Below, piece by piece: positions 41,021-49,677 of a stretch of 64,000 nucleotides of DNA. A model generated the notes under the pieces. It had not been told where the DNA came from. It saw only the letters and a list, made by a program, of their open reading frames with translations, and searched no databases. The stretch's first letter is position 1; each line of letters opens with the position of its first letter. Origin of the DNA: Alkaliphilus flagellatus (lineage in GTDB: Bacteria; Bacillota; Clostridia; Peptostreptococcales; Natronincolaceae); the NCBI RefSeq assembly GCF_018919215.1, contig NZ_JAHLQK010000003.1:124001-188000 (forward strand), in the 5' to 3' direction. Made by a program: the position numbers and the translations under genes.

Positions 41021-41770
41021 ATGCAAAATTTAAATCACAATATTATGGGTTATGTATTTCAAACTCAACGTTGGAGTTTACATGATGGAGATGGTATAAG
41101 AACAACCATATTTTTAAATGGTTGTCCCCTAAGATGTAGCTGGTGCCACAATCCAGAATCCTGGACCAATAATTCTATACAGCCTATTTCAGTAGAAGAT
41201 CTTATGAAAACTATTAAAAGAGATGCAGTTTTCTATAGAGCATCGGGCGGAGGAGTAACCTTTTCTGGTGGAGAGCCAACATATCAAACTGAGTTTTTAA
41301 GAGAACTAGTTAAAAACTGCATGCTCCTTGGAATAGATACAGCTATAGAAACAAGTGGATACTTTTCTTGGGATAAAACAAAGGATATACTAGAAGCATT
41401 AGACTTTGTATTTGTGGATATTAAACATATGGATAGCCAAGTCCATAAAAAGTATACGGGAGTAGATAATAAGCTTATATTGGAAAACATAATTAAAATA
41501 AGTAATATGGGCAAAAAGCCTGTAATAAGAATACCATTAATACCAGATGTAAACGATAATGATGAAAACATTAATCAAACAAGTGAGTTTATTTTAAAAA
41601 ACCTGGAAGTGAGAGGAGTAGAAGTGCTTCCATACCACGATTACGGACTATATAAGTATAAAGACTTAGGTCTAGACTCTAAATATGAGTTTATAACGCC
41701 TACAAAAGAAAAAATAGAGAAAGTAAAATCTAGAATTAAAAAGCACGGTATAAATATAATTAATTATTAG
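41021..41770 (+). CDS. glycyl-radical enzyme activating enzyme (radical SAM)
   Basis: 249 aa. RWSLHDGDGIRTTIFLNGCP is typical of PFL-activase-like proteins; the cluster motif C-x3-C-x2-C is Cys35, Cys39, Cys42 (GCPLRCSWC). GGGVTFSGGEPTYQ supplies the SAM-binding GGE motif. It abstracts hydrogen from Gly763 of the partner enzyme. The protein is short and lacks the extra ferredoxin-like two-cluster insert that many non-PFL activases carry after the first motif, so it is built like the PFL activase. AGAAGG precedes ATG 41021, 59 bases after the enzyme gene; terminator follows. Confidence 0.92.
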   Translation: MQNLNHNIMGYVFQTQRWSLHDGDGIRTTIFLNGCPLRCSWCHNPESWTNNSIQPISVEDLMKTIKRDAVFYRASGGGVTFSGGEPTYQTEFLRELVKNCMLLGIDTAIETSGYFSWDKTKDILEALDFVFVDIKHMDSQVHKKYTGVDNKLILENIIKISNMGKKPVIRIPLIPDVNDNDENINQTSEFILKNLEVRGVEVLPYHDYGLYKYKDLGLDSKYEFITPTKEKIEKVKSRIKKHGINIINY

Positions 41771-41774
41771 ATGG

Positions 41775-41797
41775 GGAGATTGTATATCTCCTCTTTT
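41775..41797 (+). terminator. intrinsic terminator of the glycyl-radical module
   Basis: GGAGAT / ATCTCC with a 5-base loop followed by TCTTTTTT. Confidence 0.7.
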
Positions 41798-41811
41798 TTA
41801 TTGAAAAAACC

Positions 41812-41861
41812 TTGACTAGTAAATTTTTTAGTGGTAATATTAAATGTATTTAGCCGACTAA
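41812..41861 (+). promoter_or_regulatory. marR promoter with palindromic operator TTAGCCGACTAA
   Basis: TTGACT (41812-41817), a 17-base spacer and TAATAT (41835-41840) form a sigma-A promoter. TTAG-CCGA-CTAA (41850-41861) lies at about +3 to +14, where a bound repressor would block elongation. Nearly the same site (TTAG-CTGA-CTAA) recurs at 42319-42330. Confidence 0.7.
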
Positions 41862-41879
41862 CTAAATGGAGGGATATAA

Positions 41880-42323
41880 ATGGACTTTCATGATCCAGAT
41901 TCGTTACAACATATTTTTTATCAAGTAATACGCCTTCATCATCAAAGAAGCCATATGCTCTTAGATAAAGTAGGGGTATATCCAGGTCAACCTTTTCTGT
42001 TATTTGCCCTATACCATAGAAATGGTCAGAGCCAGAAAGATTTAGCTAATAAACTTAATATTAAGGCGTCTACAATTGCTACAATGGTTAAAAGAATGGA
42101 AAAAGTGGGGCTTATCGAGCGTAGGCAGGACTTTGAAGACCAGCGAGTTTCAAGGGTGTATATTACTGAAAAAGGAATGGAAGTATGTAAAGAAGTTGAT
42201 AAAATTAGAAAAGTTATAGAAATAGAATCCTTTAGTAATTTCACAGAGGAAGAGCAAATGCTGCTTCGTAGATTATTAATGCAAATGCGAGATAATCTTA
42301 AAAAAGTATGCCATAATAGTTAG
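41880..42323 (+). CDS. MarR-family transcriptional regulator
   Basis: 147 aa. Winged-helix core: GQSQKDLANKLNIKASTIAT, then KRMEKVGLIERRQDFEDQRVSRVYITEKG with the Asp-x-Arg wing. Long helices at both ends make the dimer. GGAGGG precedes ATG 41880. It is the first gene of a cluster with a two-gene ABC exporter, and matching operator-like sites occur both before marR and at its 3' end, in front of the exporter genes. It is a likely repressor of the exporter that responds to a toxic ligand. Confidence 0.9.
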   Translation: MDFHDPDSLQHIFYQVIRLHHQRSHMLLDKVGVYPGQPFLLFALYHRNGQSQKDLANKLNIKASTIATMVKRMEKVGLIERRQDFEDQRVSRVYITEKGMEVCKEVDKIRKVIEIESFSNFTEEEQMLLRRLLMQMRDNLKKVCHNS

Positions 42324-42330
42324 CTGACTA
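42319..42330. promoter_or_regulatory. second MarR-type operator candidate (TTAGCTGACTAA)
   Basis: It overlaps the last bases of marR and lies 129 bases before the ABC exporter start. It differs from the upstream site in one base. Two copies bracketing marR support MarR control of both marR and the exporter. Confidence 0.6.
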
Positions 42331-42458
42331 ATTATTAAGTTCCATTTACTATAAGAGATAACCTTGCTTATATAGATTAAAGCCTACGGTGATAATCTAA
42401 AGTATAAAACATTAAAAAGGATAAACTGATATATGTTTTACGACAGGAGATGATAATA

Positions 42459-44192
42459 ATGCTTAAACTATTTAAATTTTTAAAACCCTATCGTCTGTCG
42501 GTTATGGCAGCTTTAGGACTAATATTTCTACAAGCCATTTCGGAATTATACCTACCTACATTAATGGCAAACATTGTTGACATAGGTGTAGTCGATGGAG
42601 ATACAGCCTATATATTTAAAGTAGGTATTTTGATGATACTAATTGCTATAGGAGGAACTCTATGTGCAATTGTATCTAGCTATTTGTCAGCAAAAACTTC
42701 CACAGCCTTTGGCAGGGATCTTCGAGGTCAAGTTTTTAAAAGAGCAGAAGATTTTTCTCTTAATGAATTTGACAAAATAGGGGCATCATCTCTCATTACT
42801 AGAACCACAAACGATATTACACAAATACAACAGGTAGTGATGATGTCTCTTAGAATGATGGCAAGAGCACCGATGATGGCTATTGGTGGTATTATTATGG
42901 CAGTTTCTAAAAATGCAAAACTATCATTAGTTATTGTATTTGTTATACCTATAATTTTATTAGGAATACTTGCTGTAGCTAAAAAAGGGGTGCCGCTATT
43001 TAAAGTAATGCAGACCAAGCTTGATAAGTTAAATCAAGTGCTAAGAGAAAACCTTATGGGAGTTAGAGTAATTAGAGCTTTTAATAGAATAGATCACGAA
43101 AAGAAGCGATTTAAAGAAGCAAACTATGATCTTACAAGTACAGCCATTAAGGTTAATAAGTTAATGTCAGCATTAATGCCAACTATGTCTTTAATACTTA
43201 ACTTTACAACAATAGCTGTAATATGGTTTGGTGCTATAAAAATTGACAGCGGAGCTATGCAAGTAGGGGACTTAATGGCATTCATTCAATATGTAACGCA
43301 AATTATGTTTGCTTTAATTATGGTTTCTATGATGTTTGTAATGATACCTCGTGCTTCTGCATCTGCAGTGAGAATTAATGAGGTACTTGATACGATTCCA
43401 GAAATAAAGGATCCAGCAAAATCTAGTATTACTGATGCAACAAGTACAAGTGGATTGGTAGAGTTTAAAAATGTAATATTTAGTTACCCTGGTGCAGAAG
43501 AGCCAGCTATAAATGATATTTCATTTACCGCAAGACCTGGTAAAGTTACAGCCATTATTGGAGGTACTGGATCAGGAAAATCAACATTATTAAATCTTAT
43601 TCCTAGATTTTATGATATAGATAGCGGAAGTATTTTACTAGATGGAGTAGATATAAGGCAAATGGAACAAAAAAACCTTCGTAACAAAATAGGTTTTGTT
43701 CCTCAGAAGGCAGTGCTTTTCACAGGAACAATTGCAGAAAATATTAGATATGGAAAAGAAGATGCAACAGATGAAGAGGTAAGGTTGGCAGCAGAAATAG
43801 CTCAAGCTACCGAGTTTATATCAAATATGAAGGATGGATTTGATTCTGTTATTGCACAGGGTGGAACCAATGTTTCTGGTGGACAAAAACAGAGACTTTC
43901 TATTGCAAGAGCTTTAGTAAGAAGACCAGAAATATATTTATTTGACGATAGTTTTTCTGCCCTCGACTTTAAAACCGATGCAAAATTACGTGGTGCTTTA
44001 AAAGGTGAAACCACTAATTCTACACTAATCATAGTTGCACAAAGGGTAAGTACTATTATAGATGCAGATCAAATAATAGTTTTGGATAAGGGTAAAATTG
44101 CAGGAGTAGGAAATCATGAAGAACTCTTGAAAACCTGTGACGTTTATAGGGAGATTGTATATTCTCAGCTTTCAGAGGAGGAGATTGCCTAA
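42459..44192 (+). CDS. heterodimeric ABC exporter, subunit 1 (degenerate ATP site)
   Basis: About 577 aa: six-helix type-1 exporter domain (1-310), then an NBD with Walker A GGTGSGKSTLL, Q-loop VPQKAVLF, signature VSGGQKQRLSIARALV and Walker B IYLFDDSFSALD. The residue after Walker B is Asp instead of the catalytic Glu, so this half contributes a non-hydrolysing site, as in BmrC/LmrC and TM287-type subunits. ATG 42459 has a 9-base spacer from AGGAG; the ATG at 42450 overlaps it. Its stop overlaps the start of subunit 2. Predicted drug or lipid export; substrate unknown. Confidence 0.92.
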   Translation: MLKLFKFLKPYRLSVMAALGLIFLQAISELYLPTLMANIVDIGVVDGDTAYIFKVGILMILIAIGGTLCAIVSSYLSAKTSTAFGRDLRGQVFKRAEDFSLNEFDKIGASSLITRTTNDITQIQQVVMMSLRMMARAPMMAIGGIIMAVSKNAKLSLVIVFVIPIILLGILAVAKKGVPLFKVMQTKLDKLNQVLRENLMGVRVIRAFNRIDHEKKRFKEANYDLTSTAIKVNKLMSALMPTMSLILNFTTIAVIWFGAIKIDSGAMQVGDLMAFIQYVTQIMFALIMVSMMFVMIPRASASAVRINEVLDTIPEIKDPAKSSITDATSTSGLVEFKNVIFSYPGAEEPAINDISFTARPGKVTAIIGGTGSGKSTLLNLIPRFYDIDSGSILLDGVDIRQMEQKNLRNKIGFVPQKAVLFTGTIAENIRYGKEDATDEEVRLAAEIAQATEFISNMKDGFDSVIAQGGTNVSGGQKQRLSIARALVRRPEIYLFDDSFSALDFKTDAKLRGALKGETTNSTLIIVAQRVSTIIDADQIIVLDKGKIAGVGNHEELLKTCDVYREIVYSQLSEEEIA

Positions 44193-46063
44193 TGAAAGAT
44201 AATAGACAACAAAAACCAACGATAAGGCCAGGTGGTGGTCACGGTAGAGGACCAATTATGGGTATGCCTACCGAAAAGGCAAAAGATTTTAAAGGGACAC
44301 TTAGAAGATTGTTAAGTTATTTGAAACCATTTAGGCTTCAACTTACTATAGTAATGCTAACTGCAATACTAAGCACAGGATTTAGCATACTTAGTCCGAA
44401 GATTATGGGTAAGGCAACAACTAAACTTTTTGAAGGAACAATAAAAAGGATAGAAGGAGTAGCTGGAGCTAGTATAGACTTTGATTATATATTAAGAATA
44501 CTATTTATTTTAGGGGTATTATACATTGTTAGTGCTGTTTTTAGCTATATACAACAACTAATTATGGCTACAGTTGCACAAAAAACTGTATATAATATGC
44601 GTAACGATGTAAATGATAAGCTTTCCAGGCTACCACTTAAGTTTTTTGACTCTCATACCCACGGAGAAATATTAAGCCGAATAACCAATGATGTTGATAA
44701 TATAAGCAATACTTTGCAACAAAGCATTACCCAGCTTATTACATCATTAATAACCCTTGTAGGTATAGTAGTTATGATGCTTACTATCAGCCCTGTTATG
44801 ACTTTGATTCTGGTTGTAACACTACCACTATATGTACTAGTAACAAAGTCTGTAGCTAAACGTTCTCAGAAATACTTTTTACAGCAACAAAAGACTTTGG
44901 GAGAGCTTAATGGACATATAGAGGAAATGTATACTGGACATAAAATAGTTAAGGCTTTTTCTAGGGAGGAAAAGTCAATAGAGCATTTCGACAAAATTAA
45001 TGAAACACTCTATGATGCAGGCTGGAAGGCCCAATTTATTTCGGGCGTAATTATGCCCCTTATGTCCTTTGTTAATAATATTGGATATGTTATTATTTCT
45101 GTTGTTGGGGGTATTTTAGCAATTAAAAATGCAATTCAAATAGGAGATGTTCAGGCTTTTATACAATATTCAAGACAGTTTACACAGCCAATAGTTCAAA
45201 CAGCTAATATAGCTAATATTTTGCAATCTACTATAGCGTCAGCGGAGCGTGTTTTTGAACTTCTAGATGAGGTTGAGGAAATTCCAGATAGTGAAGATAG
45301 TATGGTTATTAAAATGCCTAAGGGAGAAGTTGCTTTCCAAAATGTAAAGTTTGGATATAAAGAAGAAGAGCCTTTAATAGAAGATATGAATATAGATGTA
45401 AAACCAGGTCAAACAATTGCTATTGTAGGACCAACTGGAGCAGGTAAAACTACCCTTGTGAATCTTTTAATGCGTTTTTATGAAATAGGTGAAGGGAAAA
45501 TTACCGTTGATGGTTTTGATATTAGAGATTTAAATAGAGGACATTTAAGAAGTATATTTGGTATGGTCCTGCAAGACACATGGCTATTTAATGGTACTAT
45601 AAAAGACAATATAGCCTACGGTAGAAAAGACGCCACTGATGAAGAGATTGTTAAGGCAGCTAAGGCAGCTCATGCGGACTATTTTATTAGAACTCTTCCG
45701 GATGGGTACGAAACAATACTTGGAGAAGAGGCATCTAATATCTCTCAAGGTCAAAAACAACTTCTTACAATTGCTCGCGCAATACTTGCTGATCCAGCAA
45801 TATTAATTTTAGATGAGGCTACAAGTAGTGTAGATACAAGAACAGAAGTTTATATACAAAAAGCTATGAACACACTGATGGAAGGAAGAACAAGCTTTGT
45901 AATAGCCCACAGATTGTCTACAATAAGAGATGCAGATCTAATATTAGTTATGAACGAAGGTAGTATTATTGAAAAGGGTAATCATAAAGAGCTCTTAGCT
46001 CGGCAAGGTTTTTATGCAGATCTGTATAATAGTCAGTTTACTGGTGGAAAAAAATTAGCTTAA
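44192..46063 (+). CDS. heterodimeric ABC exporter, subunit 2 (catalytic ATP site)
   Basis: 623 aa. An N-terminal glycine-rich leader of about 35 residues (RPGGGHGRGPIMG), six-helix domain, then NBD with Walker A GPTGAGKTTLV, signature ISQGQKQLLTIARAIL and Walker B LILDEATSSVD with the catalytic Glu present. Its signature motif has SQGQ instead of SGGQ. It pairs with the preceding protein in the BmrCD/LmrCD manner. The start ATG overlaps the subunit 1 stop codon by one base (TAATG). Terminator and a partial repeat element follow. Confidence 0.93.
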   Translation: MKDNRQQKPTIRPGGGHGRGPIMGMPTEKAKDFKGTLRRLLSYLKPFRLQLTIVMLTAILSTGFSILSPKIMGKATTKLFEGTIKRIEGVAGASIDFDYILRILFILGVLYIVSAVFSYIQQLIMATVAQKTVYNMRNDVNDKLSRLPLKFFDSHTHGEILSRITNDVDNISNTLQQSITQLITSLITLVGIVVMMLTISPVMTLILVVTLPLYVLVTKSVAKRSQKYFLQQQKTLGELNGHIEEMYTGHKIVKAFSREEKSIEHFDKINETLYDAGWKAQFISGVIMPLMSFVNNIGYVIISVVGGILAIKNAIQIGDVQAFIQYSRQFTQPIVQTANIANILQSTIASAERVFELLDEVEEIPDSEDSMVIKMPKGEVAFQNVKFGYKEEEPLIEDMNIDVKPGQTIAIVGPTGAGKTTLVNLLMRFYEIGEGKITVDGFDIRDLNRGHLRSIFGMVLQDTWLFNGTIKDNIAYGRKDATDEEIVKAAKAAHADYFIRTLPDGYETILGEEASNISQGQKQLLTIARAILADPAILILDEATSSVDTRTEVYIQKAMNTLMEGRTSFVIAHRLSTIRDADLILVMNEGSIIEKGNHKELLARQGFYADLYNSQFTGGKKLA

Positions 46064-46075
46064 CAATAAGTAAAA

Positions 46076-46110
46076 AATAATCTGACCATACATATGGCCA
46101 GATTATTTTT
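46076..46110 (+). terminator. intrinsic terminator of the ABC exporter operon
   Basis: AATAATCTGACCA / TGGCCAGATTATT (one mismatch, 6-base loop) followed by TTTTTT. Confidence 0.85.
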
Positions 46111-46136
46111 TATAGTCTAGGAAAATATAATTTTCT
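46105..46136 (+). repeat. partial repeat element, copy E (5' module only)
   Basis: TTTTTTATAGTCTAGGAAAA, then TATAATTTTCT, directly continues the exporter terminator T-run. It shares 19 identical leading bases with copy D at 30321, although the two loci are unrelated. Confidence 0.6.
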
Positions 46137-46153
46137 ACCTATACACTTATTTC

Positions 46154-47473
46154 TTATGCTTTTATAACTTTGCTAACACTCTCCATAAATTCTAAGTATT
46201 CTTCCTTAGTCATTTTAGGAGTAAAGTTTTCTAATATGGAATTTCCAATGCTTGCATTGTTAAATAATAAGTCAACTACAGTGAGAGCCATTGCTTTTGC
46301 AGGAACAATGTAAGCCAATTCCTCATCAATTATTTCATACTCTCTAGAGTGAAGGCTTCCTTTTATTCCTCCTATCATTGGATGAAGGGTTGGCATCAAC
46401 TGAGATACGTCACCAAAGTCAAATGAACCTGTAAAATCACCACCATCTAGTACTTGCTCTTCATTAATTCCAATGTTTACTAAATTGTCTTTAAACAACC
46501 GGTCTAATTCTTTATATCTTAATATAGGCAAATATCCTGGAATCTCAGTAATTTCGATTTGTGCCCCTACAGCAGAAGCACCAGCTATTAAGGCACGATT
46601 AACCTTACTGTTGGCATCAAGCATTCCATTGATTGTTCTAGCTCTTACATAGGATTCCATTTTAACATCTGCAGGAACAACGTTAACAATATCTCCACCC
46701 TTAGTTATGATAGGATGGAATCTTACCTTGTCACTTTCTTTAAAAGTTTCTCTTTGAGCATGTACATTATTTAAAGCAAGCATTGCAGCATTTAAAGCAT
46801 TTATACCTTCTTCAGGGGCAGAGCCAGCGTGGGATTCCTTACCAATGAAATTAATCTTCTTGCCTATAAAACCATTACTTACAGGACCAACTAAGGCTTT
46901 ATTATCTCCCATATCTAGAGCATGAAACATCATAGAAATGTCTACATTATCAAAATAGCCACGATAAATAAGCTCTTGTTTTCCACCAAAGTATTTTATT
47001 TTCTCATCTTTTCTTAATTTATCTCTATACTCAAGCTCTATAAACTCTTCAGCAGGAGTTGCTATAAACTCTATTTTACCATCTAAGCTATCAATCGCAC
47101 CTGATAAAATAAGTCCTACTGCTGCTCCAAGCATTCCGGCTATTTGAATATTATGACCGCATGCATGAGTAGCTCCTATTTCGTTAGCATCTTTATGGTC
47201 TATACAAGAGATAGCATCCAGCTCTGCTAAAATAGCTATTCTAGGTCCTGATTTATGGGAATTTACTTCTGCTCTACAGCCTGTAATTGCAATGTTTTCT
47301 TCTACATCCAGTTTTAATTCATTTTTCATGAACTCAACTACAGCTTTAGTAGATTCAAACTCTTTATATCCGTACTCAGGACTCGAATATATTTTTTTAC
47401 CGATTTTAATAATTTTTTCCCTATTACTATCAATGGTTTCTACGACCTGTTTTTTTAATTGATCCTTATCCAT
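46154..47473 (-). CDS. M20-family amidohydrolase/peptidase (AbgB-like)
   Basis: 439 aa. M20 metal ligands: ACGHNIQ (His), LAELDAI (Asp region), ATPAEEFIE (Glu-Glu) and the late HS-type ligand. Domain order: catalytic part to about 180, lid domain about 190-310 (FIGKESHAGSAPEEGINALNAA), then the catalytic C-terminus. The closest described group is aminobenzoyl-glutamate hydrolases and other M20D amidases that free an amino acid or acyl group. It is the last gene of a minus-strand operon with two membrane proteins, so it probably hydrolyses what they import. GGAGG precedes ATG 47473. Confidence 0.85.
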   Translation of the reverse strand: MDKDQLKKQVVETIDSNREKIIKIGKKIYSSPEYGYKEFESTKAVVEFMKNELKLDVEENIAITGCRAEVNSHKSGPRIAILAELDAISCIDHKDANEIGATHACGHNIQIAGMLGAAVGLILSGAIDSLDGKIEFIATPAEEFIELEYRDKLRKDEKIKYFGGKQELIYRGYFDNVDISMMFHALDMGDNKALVGPVSNGFIGKKINFIGKESHAGSAPEEGINALNAAMLALNNVHAQRETFKESDKVRFHPIITKGGDIVNVVPADVKMESYVRARTINGMLDANSKVNRALIAGASAVGAQIEITEIPGYLPILRYKELDRLFKDNLVNIGINEEQVLDGGDFTGSFDFGDVSQLMPTLHPMIGGIKGSLHSREYEIIDEELAYIVPAKAMALTVVDLLFNNASIGNSILENFTPKMTKEEYLEFMESVSKVIKA

Positions 47474-47484
47474 TTTTTTACCTC

Positions 47485-47952
47485 CTAAATTTTACCTTGA
47501 AGTTTTAATACTAAATGTGCAATACTTGCACAGGCAAAGAAAACAGTTGTAAATACAACGACAGATATTATTACAATCTTCCAAGACATCTCTTTTAGGT
47601 CATCTATTTTGTTACCTACAGAAATTCCTGCAAAAGCTAGAATAGGAGTGGTAATACTTAGAAAATTAATATTATTTGTTTGTTCTAGAAAAACCTTAGA
47701 TGTAGGACTAGCTGGCAAGCTTAGCAATAATCCTATAATTGTAGCCCAACCAAAGGCTGGAAAAATAGATTTTGGAAAAATATCCTTAACTAATAAGGCA
47801 CTCATAGCGGCTAATATTAAGAGTACCATACCAGGAAATGCCTTAGTTATAGAAATACCTAAGCCTATCCATTGACCAGCTAGAATCATCATCCCAACAA
47901 GAGACATTATCAATAGTTGATAAGAGCTCTTTTTTATTTCAATTTTACTCAT
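47485..47952 (-). CDS. membrane protein of the DUF3100 transporter pair, small subunit
   Basis: 155 aa, five hydrophobic segments (about 12-28, 33-50, 63-80, 98-112, 122-145). I do not recognise a named family. It lies 11 bases from the 269-aa DUF3100-type gene in front and 11 bases from the hydrolase gene behind, each with AGGAGG sites. The three genes look like one operon: two membrane subunits plus a cytoplasmic hydrolase. Confidence 0.75.
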   Translation of the reverse strand: MSKIEIKKSSYQLLIMSLVGMMILAGQWIGLGISITKAFPGMVLLILAAMSALLVKDIFPKSIFPAFGWATIIGLLLSLPASPTSKVFLEQTNNINFLSITTPILAFAGISVGNKIDDLKEMSWKIVIISVVVFTTVFFACASIAHLVLKLQGKI

Positions 47953-47963
47953 TATATTACCTC

Positions 47964-48773
47964 CTATTTCTTAGAAAATTTAGGTTCAAGAATTTTATAA
48001 TACCAATTAGCAAATGGAAGAGCAATGAAGATTAAAAAGTTAATGCCTGTAATACCAGAGAGCATATTACTTGTTGCTCCATAAGCTACAACAGTTTCGG
48101 CCATTTCTGGAGGAACTACAGCGGCTAATGAAGATGCAGCAGCAGTCATCATGCTTCCACTTCCCACACCAGTAGCCATACCTAGTGCATAGGGATGAAG
48201 TCCACTATAAATTGAAACAGAACCCAAAATACTAAAGTAAATTGTACCAAGTACTGTTCCAACTAAATAGGTACCAAGTACACCACTACCTTCTGGTGAA
48301 TTTATTCCATATTTTTCAGTTATTACACCTAAAGAAGGCTCTCTACTTATACTACTGGTAGCGCCGATAGCCTCTCTTTTTAGCCCTAATAATAGAGCTA
48401 AAGGTAAAGCTATTAATGGAGATAAAATATGTCCTAACTCTTGAGCCAAAAATGCAGGACCCGCTTGAATTATTTTATCTATATTAGGACCAACCAATGT
48501 GCCGTATTTAATGCCAAGAATGATAAGAGCAATACCGACTACTTCTCCAGCTAAGTTGATTTCTTTTTCATTTATAAGCTTTTTTAAAAAAGAAAGCTTT
48601 TTGCCTAAAAGATCTGGAGTTATTAAAATACCTAAAATAACTGCATAAAGCATAGGAAAGAAAACTATAGCAGCTCCTCCTATTTTAATTTCAGTTTGCC
48701 CTATAGCTTCACATAAAACAACTATTATTGCTACTATTACAAACAACTTAATAAAAACATTTTTTTGCTTCAA
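47964..48773 (-). CDS. DUF3100-family membrane protein, probable transporter
   Basis: 269 aa, about seven to eight helices. Strings such as GHILSPLIALPLALLLGLKR and YALGMATGVGSGSMMTAAAS match the uncharacterised DUF3100 membrane family as I remember it. The glycine/serine/alanine-rich segment near residue 200 looks like a substrate path. It is the first gene of the operon with the 155-aa protein and the M20 hydrolase. Function is not established; uptake of an acylated amino acid or dipeptide-like compound is an inference from the hydrolase. Confidence 0.75.
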   Translation of the reverse strand: MKQKNVFIKLFVIVAIIVVLCEAIGQTEIKIGGAAIVFFPMLYAVILGILITPDLLGKKLSFLKKLINEKEINLAGEVVGIALIILGIKYGTLVGPNIDKIIQAGPAFLAQELGHILSPLIALPLALLLGLKREAIGATSSISREPSLGVITEKYGINSPEGSGVLGTYLVGTVLGTIYFSILGSVSIYSGLHPYALGMATGVGSGSMMTAAASSLAAVVPPEMAETVVAYGATSNMLSGITGINFLIFIALPFANWYYKILEPKFSKK

Positions 48774-48908
48774 AAAAAGACCTCCCTTTACTAAATAAAT
48801 TTTTTAGTGTGCTCTTTTCCTATTCAATTAAATATAAAAAATACATGACCTAAATAGGCCTTAAATATTCTTAATATAAATAAAATTAATACAAAATGAT
48901 TTGTTAAC

Positions 48909-48995
48909 ATAAAATATTATTCTTAAAACTTTATTTTGTATAATAAAGTCATATTTTATGCAATAAAAAAACTAAAAACCAATTGGATTTTAGTT
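48909..48995 (-). other. two hairpins in the leader of the DUF3100 operon
   Basis: In the 349-base gap before the operon, on the minus strand, AACTAAAA-...-TTTTAGTT with an inner CCAATTGG (48970-48995) is followed by a T-run (a terminator-like element at 48964-48995). Just after it lies ATAAAATAT ... ATATTTTAT with inner CTTTATT/AATAAAG (about 48909-48959). They could form an attenuator. The rest of the gap is AT-rich promoter DNA for the divergent genes. Confidence 0.35.
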
Positions 48996-49122
48996 TAGAA
49001 ATGGAACTATGTAATATACATCCACTCTAGTTTGTTTGTACAATTGTGTCTATACTTTTAATAATATTAATGTATGTAGTATAATGATATGTATTATATA
49101 CAAAATTTAAGGGGGTAAGTAA

Positions 49123-49677
49123 ATGAAGGATCTATGGGAACTATTCACTATGTTTTTCCGTATAGGAGCATTTACCTTTGGAGGTGGTTATGCTATGCTT
49201 CCGATTATACAAAATGAAGTAGTGGAAAAAAGAAAATGGGCTACCGATGATGAAATTATAGATTATTATGCCATTGGTCAATGTACACCTGGAGTTATTG
49301 CTGTAAATACAGCAACCTTTATAGGCTATAAGAAAAAAGGTATTATAGGTGGAATTACTGCGACTCTAGGAGTGGTACTTCCATCTCTAATTCTTATTAC
49401 TATAATAGCAACGTTTTTTAAACACTTTCAAGACTATAAAGTTGTACAGTATGCTTTTGGAGGCATTAGAGTAGGTGTTGTTGCATTGATTGCAAATACA
49501 GTAATTAAAATGTTGAAACAAACAGCAAAAGACAGAATAGGTATAGCAATATTTATAAGTGCATTTTTAATCATTGCCTTTATAGACATTTCTCCAATAG
49601 TTGTAATAGTTATGGCAGCATTAATAGGTATTTTTAAAGGTAAAAATGTTGAAGTTAAGGAGGATGATATAGGATGA
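49123..49677 (+). CDS. chromate-type (CHR) transporter, N-terminal-like half
   Basis: 184 aa, one CHR domain. Motifs FRIGAFTFGGGYAMLPIIQ and EVVEKRKWATDDEIIDYYAIGQCTPGVIAVNTATFIGY are the family signature. GGGGG, 7-base spacer, ATG 49123. It overlaps the next gene by four bases (ATGA). Short CHR proteins work as pairs; members export chromate or transport sulfate-like anions, but clostridial pairs may have other substrates. Confidence 0.9.
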   Translation: MKDLWELFTMFFRIGAFTFGGGYAMLPIIQNEVVEKRKWATDDEIIDYYAIGQCTPGVIAVNTATFIGYKKKGIIGGITATLGVVLPSLILITIIATFFKHFQDYKVVQYAFGGIRVGVVALIANTVIKMLKQTAKDRIGIAIFISAFLIIAFIDISPIVVIVMAALIGIFKGKNVEVKEDDIG

